Assembly: GCF_000374445.1 (NCBI RefSeq)
Contig: NZ_KB894403.1
Location: forward strand, 520,435 to 584,434
From: Actinokineospora enzanensis DSM 44649
Lineage (GTDB): Bacteria; Actinomycetota; Actinomycetes; Mycobacteriales; Pseudonocardiaceae
Length of the DNA: 64,000 bases
Direction: 5' to 3'
Below, in pieces: positions 59,653 through 64,000 of this stretch. The notes beneath the pieces are model-generated. The model did not search any database. It saw only the letters and a program-made list of their open reading frames with translations, and was not told the origin of the DNA. The position numbers and the translations under genes were made by a program. Every line of letters begins with the position of its first letter. Positions within the stretch are counted from its first letter, which is position 1.

Positions 59653-59716
59653 GGACAACCGGCCGGAACCATCCACAGGTCCGCAGGCATGGTCGACAGC
59701 GACCGGCAGCCCGGTA

Positions 59717-60445
59717 TCAGTCGAGCAGGTCAGGCTGGTCGTGCACGATCTGCTCATACAGCGGCCGGAAGTTGAGCCTGCCCAGCTGCGGCGACCCGAT
59801 CACATCCCGAGTCCCACGCGCCTCCACCGGGTCGATGAGAACCGGCTTGTCCGCGGCCTCCGCGATCAGCTGGACCCGGCAGCAACTCTCCATGCTCACG
59901 AACCACCAGGCAGCCTCCTCGATGGACCCGCCCACCGTCAGCAGCCCATGGTTCTGCAGGATCACCGCCTTGCACGGCCCAAGCGCGGCAGCAACCCGCT
60001 CCCCCTCGGCCGCATCCAAAACCACCCCGCCAAACCCCGCGTAGTGCCCGTGATCCTCATAGAACGCACAAGAATCCTGCGTCAACGGATCCAACCGCCG
60101 CCCCAGAGCAGCAAACGCGCGGCCATACACACTATGCGTGTGCACAGCGGCCACCACATCCGGCCGAGCCGCGTGCACCCGCGAATGGATCACATACCCG
60201 GCCGGATTGACCTTCCCCTCCCCCTCCACAACCTCCCCGCCCGCGTCCACCAGGATCAGATCCGACACACACAGCCTGCCGAACGACCGCCCGAACGGGT
60301 TCACCCAGAACCGCTCCGGATACTCGGGATCGCGGACGGTGAGATGCCCACCCGCCCCCTCATCGAACCCATACCGATGGAACAGCCGCAGCGAAGCCGC
60401 GAGACGCTGCTTGCGCCGCAGCCGTTCCTCGGCAACCGTTCTCAC
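59717..60445 (-). CDS. Class II aldolase/adducin-family protein
   Basis: 242 aa, GTG start overlapping the stop of the hot-dog gene. EGAGGHLTVRDPEYPERFW, NPAGYVIHSRVHAARPDVVAAVHTHSVYGR with the zinc His pair, and ILQNHGLLTVG with the third His and catalytic region are standard. Members are sugar-phosphate aldolases or epimerases, but a branch is found in natural product clusters with poorly known function. It is last in the KS2-hydrolase-hot-dog operon. No phosphate-binding motif that I recognise clearly supports a sugar-phosphate substrate. Confidence 0.87.
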   Translation of the reverse strand: MRTVAEERLRRKQRLAASLRLFHRYGFDEGAGGHLTVRDPEYPERFWVNPFGRSFGRLCVSDLILVDAGGEVVEGEGKVNPAGYVIHSRVHAARPDVVAAVHTHSVYGRAFAALGRRLDPLTQDSCAFYEDHGHYAGFGGVVLDAAEGERVAAALGPCKAVILQNHGLLTVGGSIEEAAWWFVSMESCCRVQLIAEAADKPVLIDPVEARGTRDVIGSPQLGRLNFRPLYEQIVHDQPDLLD

Positions 60446-61302
60446 GCCCGCCGCCCGAGCAAGGCCACGACGGTCGGTGGGTCCAGCTCCGCCACGCCGC
60501 CCGCGTCCGGACCACGGCTGATCGCATAGCCGTGCAGGATCTGGCCCTGGGCCACTCGAACCCATTCACCATCGCGGTGGACGTCGAAGTCGACGCGGCC
60601 GTCGAAGACCATGTCGCGGAGGATGCCGGTCACGGTGAAGCTCGTGCGGATCTCCTCCTCCATGTGCGCGTCGCCGAACATTCGGACGGACGCGCGGGAG
60701 ACCACCGGGATCCAGCCGCGCTCGGTCAGGAAGCGGCCCACGGAGATGCCACGGTCGGCGAGAAAACGATCCACGACCTCCTCGACGGCGCGGACATAAC
60801 CCGACATCTGCATACGGTCGGAGTACTGGCAGTGGAAGTAGGGAATACGCCAGGTCCAGCTGTAGTCGGCCTCCTCCGCTTCCGGCGCGTCGGCGACCAC
60901 CTCGTCCACCACCAGTTCGGTCAGGTCATCGGGCACCGGCACGACCGGGGCGGTCCGGTCGTGGTCACGGACCAGCGCGACGCGGAGCTTGGCGCGCAGC
61001 ACGGTCTCGCCCTCGCGGGCCCGCAGCCGCACCGCGAACCGGTCGACCGAGATCCGCTCGACCTCGGCGGTGACCACGTCGTCGACCTCCAGCACGGCGG
61101 GCAGCAGCGCGGAGACGTCCACGACGGACAGACCGACGCCGCAGTCGTGGTAGAGGCGGGCGGGTCCGTCGCCGCGGTCGCGGAACCAGCCGAGCACGGC
61201 CTCCTCGGCCAGGTAGAGAAAGTGCTTGAAGCCGATCCAGGTCCGGATGTTGGCCCCCTCGTACCGGGGGCGCAGGGCCGCGGTCGTGCCTGCGACGGTC
61301 AT
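60442..61302 (-). CDS. Double hot-dog fold thioesterase/dehydratase-like protein
   Basis: 286 aa from ATG 61302. Two tandem hot-dog-like halves are suggested: IRTWIGFKHFLYLAEEAVLGWF with VGLSVVDVSALLPAVLEVDD in the first, and WTWRIPYFHCQYSDRMQMSGYVRAVEEVV with TSFTVTGILRDMVFDGRVDF in the second. The second half resembles the YbgC/4HBT type helix (his/asp region HCQYSDRMQMSGYVR). It would hydrolyse or reshape an acyl thioester, as FcoT- or LnmF-like proteins do. It forms a tight overlapping unit with the alpha/beta hydrolase and the KS pair. Confidence 0.75.
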   Translation of the reverse strand: MTVAGTTAALRPRYEGANIRTWIGFKHFLYLAEEAVLGWFRDRGDGPARLYHDCGVGLSVVDVSALLPAVLEVDDVVTAEVERISVDRFAVRLRAREGETVLRAKLRVALVRDHDRTAPVVPVPDDLTELVVDEVVADAPEAEEADYSWTWRIPYFHCQYSDRMQMSGYVRAVEEVVDRFLADRGISVGRFLTERGWIPVVSRASVRMFGDAHMEEEIRTSFTVTGILRDMVFDGRVDFDVHRDGEWVRVAQGQILHGYAISRGPDAGGVAELDPPTVVALLGRRA

Positions 61303-62090
61303 CGGGCGGTCTCCTTCGTCTGCACCGGGCCGAGCGCCCCGGTCGTGAACTCGTCGATGATCTCGGCCACCCGCGCCGGGGTGCGGATGTGTCCGAAGTG
61401 GTCGTAGTCCGGCTCGACCCGGACCGCGGCCGCGGGCATCGCCTTGGCCAGCGCCTCGTCCCGGCCGCCCGCCAGCCCCAGGTCGCGCGGACCGGTGAGC
61501 ACCAGCGTCGGGGTGGCCACGGCGGCCAGGTCCAGCCCGGCGGTCGCGGTGAACTGGCGGAACCACTCGGTGAAGGCGAGCGGGCCCATCCGGTCCACCA
61601 GCTTGTCGGCCATCCCGGACAGCACCCGGGGATCGGCCCCCGGCTTGCCGTGCCGACCCAGCCAACCCCGCAGCGAGTCGGTGATCAACCCCTCGAACGC
61701 GGCCCGCGTGGCGTCGAACATCTCCCACGACACACGGTGCTCCGGCGGACAGTAGAACGGGGCCAGCAGCACGACGGCCCGCGCGAACAGCCCATCCGCC
61801 AACGCCTCCAGGGTGGCGCTCGCGGCGAACGAGTGCGCGACGACGACGTCGGGCCGCTCCGGCAACGCGTCCACCGCGTCGGCGACCCACCCGCCGGGAG
61901 ACCGGTGGCGGGTCCAGCGGTAGGCGTTGCCGGTGTGCCAGGGCATTTCGAGCGCGGTGAGCCGGTAGCGGTCGCCGAGCCGCGCGGCCAGGCGTTCCCA
62001 GCCGCGCCAGGACGCTTCCATACCGTGCAGCAGCACAGCCGATCGCGCACCCTCGGCAGCCGACAAAGTGTGCATCCGAAACAGACTCAT
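61299..62090 (-). CDS. Alpha/beta hydrolase, paralogue of the 4651-5445 gene
   Basis: 263 aa from ATG 62090, overlapping the KS-partner stop (ATGA). AVLLHGMEASWRGWERLA, LEMPWHTGNAYRWTR, the nucleophile Ser in VVAHSFAASATLEAL (A-H-S-F-A, with both Gly of the usual elbow changed to Ala), Asp in LTGPRDLGL and His in DYDHFGHIRTPARV. It clearly shares ancestry with 4651-5445, and each is coupled to its own KS/KS-partner pair. The modified elbow suggests a slower hydrolase or an acyltransferase. Confidence 0.85.
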   Translation of the reverse strand: MSLFRMHTLSAAEGARSAVLLHGMEASWRGWERLAARLGDRYRLTALEMPWHTGNAYRWTRHRSPGGWVADAVDALPERPDVVVAHSFAASATLEALADGLFARAVVLLAPFYCPPEHRVSWEMFDATRAAFEGLITDSLRGWLGRHGKPGADPRVLSGMADKLVDRMGPLAFTEWFRQFTATAGLDLAAVATPTLVLTGPRDLGLAGGRDEALAKAMPAAAVRVEPDYDHFGHIRTPARVAEIIDEFTTGALGPVQTKETAR

Positions 62091-62866
62091 CGCCCACCCG
62101 CCCGGAAGACCGTGATCGACCGCCGACCGTCGGCGTCGTCGCCACCGACGATCTCGACCCGGTCGGCATCCGGTTCGGACACCGCCATCGCCACCCGGAT
62201 CACACTGTCGGCGCCGTAGAACTCGTCCGGTTCGGACAAACCTTCGACGGATCGGACGAGACCGAGGTCGGCGAGGGCACCGGGCGCGCCCGCCGGTTCC
62301 AGCAGCAGGCAACCGGCGCCCTGCCGCAGTTGTCGGGGCTTGCCCGACCGGCCTGCGTGCACCTCGCGGGCGACCGGGTCCTCCGGCTCGGCCCCGACCA
62401 CGACCACCCGGCGCGCCCGGCCCGAGCGGATCAGCAGGCCACCAGCGGCGATGGCGTCCATACCGGCCAGGGCGCCGGAGCAGAACAGCAGGTTGGGTCC
62501 ACCGAACCGGTACCAGATGGCCACCGTGCTGGCGATGACGTTCGCCGAGGCGTTGGGCGCGGCCAGTGGCGACACCGACCGCCAGCCCTCCGCCCGCGCC
62601 GTCCGCACAGTGTCCACAATGGACGAAACACTGCCCAGGTTGCTCGCGGCCACCACGGCCGTGTGCGGGTCGACCTCGCCGGGCTCCACCCAGACGCCGT
62701 CCTCCCCACCCAGAGCCCGGTGCACGGCGCAGAGCGCAAGGCGGGTGGCGGGTTCCTTGTAGAGCAGGCCCTTGCGACCGAGGACCTGCTTGGCCTTCTC
62801 CGGTCCGGGCGCGCCCAGGTCCGGCACATAGACACTGCATCCCGTGACCGACACCCGCGCGCTCAT
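62087..62866 (-). CDS. Short KS-like partner protein, catalytically dead
   Basis: 259 aa from ATG 62866, about 100-150 aa shorter than a full KS. PLAAPNASANVIASTVAIWYRFGGPNLLF and the following AAGGLLIRSGRARRVVVVGAEPED match the first half of the KS fold. Anchored on the GRA turn, the catalytic Cys position is Ala (in FCSGALAGMDAI, with a Cys three residues earlier). Both His motifs of the C-terminal half are missing. It follows a complete KS with a 4-nt overlap, paralleling the pair at 5442-7690, so it probably shapes chain length or stabilises the KS. Confidence 0.78.
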   Translation of the reverse strand: MSARVSVTGCSVYVPDLGAPGPEKAKQVLGRKGLLYKEPATRLALCAVHRALGGEDGVWVEPGEVDPHTAVVAASNLGSVSSIVDTVRTARAEGWRSVSPLAAPNASANVIASTVAIWYRFGGPNLLFCSGALAGMDAIAAGGLLIRSGRARRVVVVGAEPEDPVAREVHAGRSGKPRQLRQGAGCLLLEPAGAPGALADLGLVRSVEGLSEPDEFYGADSVIRVAMAVSEPDADRVEIVGGDDADGRRSITVFRAGGR

Positions 62867-63951
62867 CGGACCGCCTCCACCACTGTCACGGCGTTCACCC
62901 CGCCGAATCCGAACGCGTCCACCACGGCCGTGCGCAGCGCGGCCGCCGTCCGCTCGCCTGCCAGCCGCAGACCAGCCGCTTCGGGGAGCGGCGTCCGCAG
63001 CCCCACGATCGGCGGGCACACCCCGGCGCGCAGAGCCCGGACGGCGACGTCCAGGCTGTGCAGGGCGGAGGCCCCCGAGGTGTGGCCGATCGCCCCCTTC
63101 AGCCCGCTGACCAGCGGCTTGTCCCCATACACCGCGCCGAGCACGCCCGCCTCGACCGGATCGTTGAGCGCCGTGCCGGTCCCGTGCGCCAGCACCAGAT
63201 CGACGTCCTCGGGCGCACGCCCCGACCGTTCCAGGGCGTCGTCCACCGCGCGGCGGATGCCCGTCGGGTCCGGGGCGGTCTCGTGGTGGGCGTCGCACGA
63301 GAGTCCGGTGGCCAGCACGCGGGCCAGCGGGGCCGGGGCCGAGCGCACGAGTACGAACGCGGCGGCGCCCTCCCCGAGCAGCACGCCCGGCCGGTCGACG
63401 TCGAAGGGGCGGACCCGGTCGGCGGGCTCGTCGGCGACCCGGCCGATCATGGCCAGCATCGACTCCGTCACCGAGTCCGTCGCCGCGACCACCACCACGT
63501 CCGCGTCGCCCAGTTCCAGCATGTCCTGGGCCAACGCCAGCACATGCCCGCCTGCACCGCACGCGTTCGACACCGTGCGCACCTCGGCCGCCGGGCAGGC
63601 CGCGCGCACCGCGTCGGCGAAGTGCAGGCGCTCGGCGGCCACGGGCACGTCGTCCACGAACGCCCGCTCCACCGCCCGCAGCTCCCCCAGGCCGGTCCCC
63701 ACCAACGCGACGACCCGACCCGCGAGCCGGACGGACCCGACCGCCTCCGCCACGCAGGCCGTCAGCAGCCTGCTCGCCCGGAGTGGGTCCTCGGCCGACG
63801 GACCGGCGATCGGGTAGCCCCGGCGGACGTGCACGGCGTCCGGGCTGATGTAGGGCAGGTCGGCGACCCCGCACCGGCCCGCCACCACGGCGTCGAAGGT
63901 CTCCGCGCCGTCGCCCAGGCAGGTCCGCACCGCGCTCGCGACGATGTCCAC
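62863..63951 (-). CDS. Beta-ketoacyl-ACP synthase 2 (KAS II/KS-alpha type)
   Basis: 362 aa, GTG start. Triad intact: VSNACGAGGHVLAL, LAHGTGTALNDPVEA and GAIGHTSGASALH. The C-terminal VDAFGFGGVNAVTVVEAV is normal. Slightly shorter than KS1 (398 aa) at the N-terminus. Together with its dead partner it forms the second KS pair. The overlap chain continues down through hydrolase, hot-dog protein and aldolase. The ACP it uses is not in the window and may lie just beyond its right edge. Confidence 0.92.
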   Translation of the reverse strand: MDIVASAVRTCLGDGAETFDAVVAGRCGVADLPYISPDAVHVRRGYPIAGPSAEDPLRASRLLTACVAEAVGSVRLAGRVVALVGTGLGELRAVERAFVDDVPVAAERLHFADAVRAACPAAEVRTVSNACGAGGHVLALAQDMLELGDADVVVVAATDSVTESMLAMIGRVADEPADRVRPFDVDRPGVLLGEGAAAFVLVRSAPAPLARVLATGLSCDAHHETAPDPTGIRRAVDDALERSGRAPEDVDLVLAHGTGTALNDPVEAGVLGAVYGDKPLVSGLKGAIGHTSGASALHSLDVAVRALRAGVCPPIVGLRTPLPEAAGLRLAGERTAAALRTAVVDAFGFGGVNAVTVVEAVR

Positions 63952-63954
63952 GGC

Positions 63955-64000
63955 TCACCCGGCCAGTTCGGCGCCGGGCCGGGTGACCGCGATCAGCGAG
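63955..64000 (-). CDS. C-terminal end of an upstream gene of the KS2 operon (partial)
   Basis: Reading the minus strand in from the right edge, one frame gives SLIAVTRPGAELAG followed by TGA (63955-63957), ending 3 bases before the GTG of KS2. The spacing is like that of the other operon genes, so it is probably the end of a real gene, perhaps an ACP, ketoreductase or dehydratase, but 14 residues are not enough to identify it. Confidence 0.4.
   Translation of the reverse strand, partial: SLIAVTRPGAELAG

Overview
The window is very GC-rich chromosomal DNA. It has GTG starts, long chains of 4-nt stop/start overlaps, XRE/DUF5753 regulators and a StrR-type regulator, which together point to a filamentous actinomycete. 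Pseudonocardiales (Actinosynnema/Saccharothrix/Actinokineospora-like) is my best guess from gene style only. No rRNA, tRNA, transposase or CRISPR array was seen.

Layout. (1) 1-13610, minus strand: one long polycistron of discrete biosynthetic enzymes (acyl-CoA dehydrogenase, luciferase-like monooxygenase, thiolase, P450, small membrane protein, DsbA/kappa-GST-like protein, alpha/beta hydrolase, a dead KS partner, an active KS, ACP, ketoreductase, O-methyltransferase, carbamoyltransferase, second ACP, second carbamoyltransferase). A divergent plus-strand unit (13794-17514) holds a fatty-acyl-AMP ligase, a DAAO-type FAD enzyme and a 2OG-oxygenase-like protein. (2) 17.5-30.1 kb: an accessory stretch of lower GC with XRE/DUF5753 regulators, a regulator gene broken by an in-frame TGA, a DUF5919 remnant, a Nudix gene with a shifted 3' end, a split RibD pair, a Tat-exported hydrolase facing a membrane protein/HTH pair across a symmetric leaderless promoter, and a NarL-type two-component system with an ABC exporter. 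(3) 30.4-35.9 kb: aldehyde dehydrogenase, epimerase, glycosyltransferase and P450 bracketed by two identical 102-bp direct repeats. (4) 35.9-53.7 kb: a thiazoline-type NRPS locus with an SHMT homologue, type II thioesterase, thiazolinyl-imine reductase, saccharopine-dehydrogenase-like protein, two NRPSs and a StrR/NovG-like regulator. (5) 54.3-64 kb: two P450s, an SsuD-type monooxygenase, an acyl/aryl-AMP ligase, then a class II aldolase, double hot-dog protein, alpha/beta hydrolase and a second dead-KS/active-KS pair that runs off the end.

How the genes may work together (inference). NRPS1 reads carrier-Cy-A-PCP-Cy-A-PCP and NRPS2 reads docking-Cy-A(MT)-PCP-TE-like. This is the logic of pyochelin/thiazostatin-type metallophores: an acyl or aryl starter, three heterocyclisations, reduction of one thiazoline and N-methylation. 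The first A domain has a non-Cys pocket, and the SHMT homologue lies in the locus, so an oxazoline from an alpha-substituted serine is a reasonable guess. No salicylate synthase is present. The starter may come from the discrete KS/ACP enzymes and one of the AMP ligases, whose two similar sets lie on either side of the NRPS genes. Whether the flanks and the NRPS core form one hybrid pathway or several neighbouring ones cannot be settled from this sequence.
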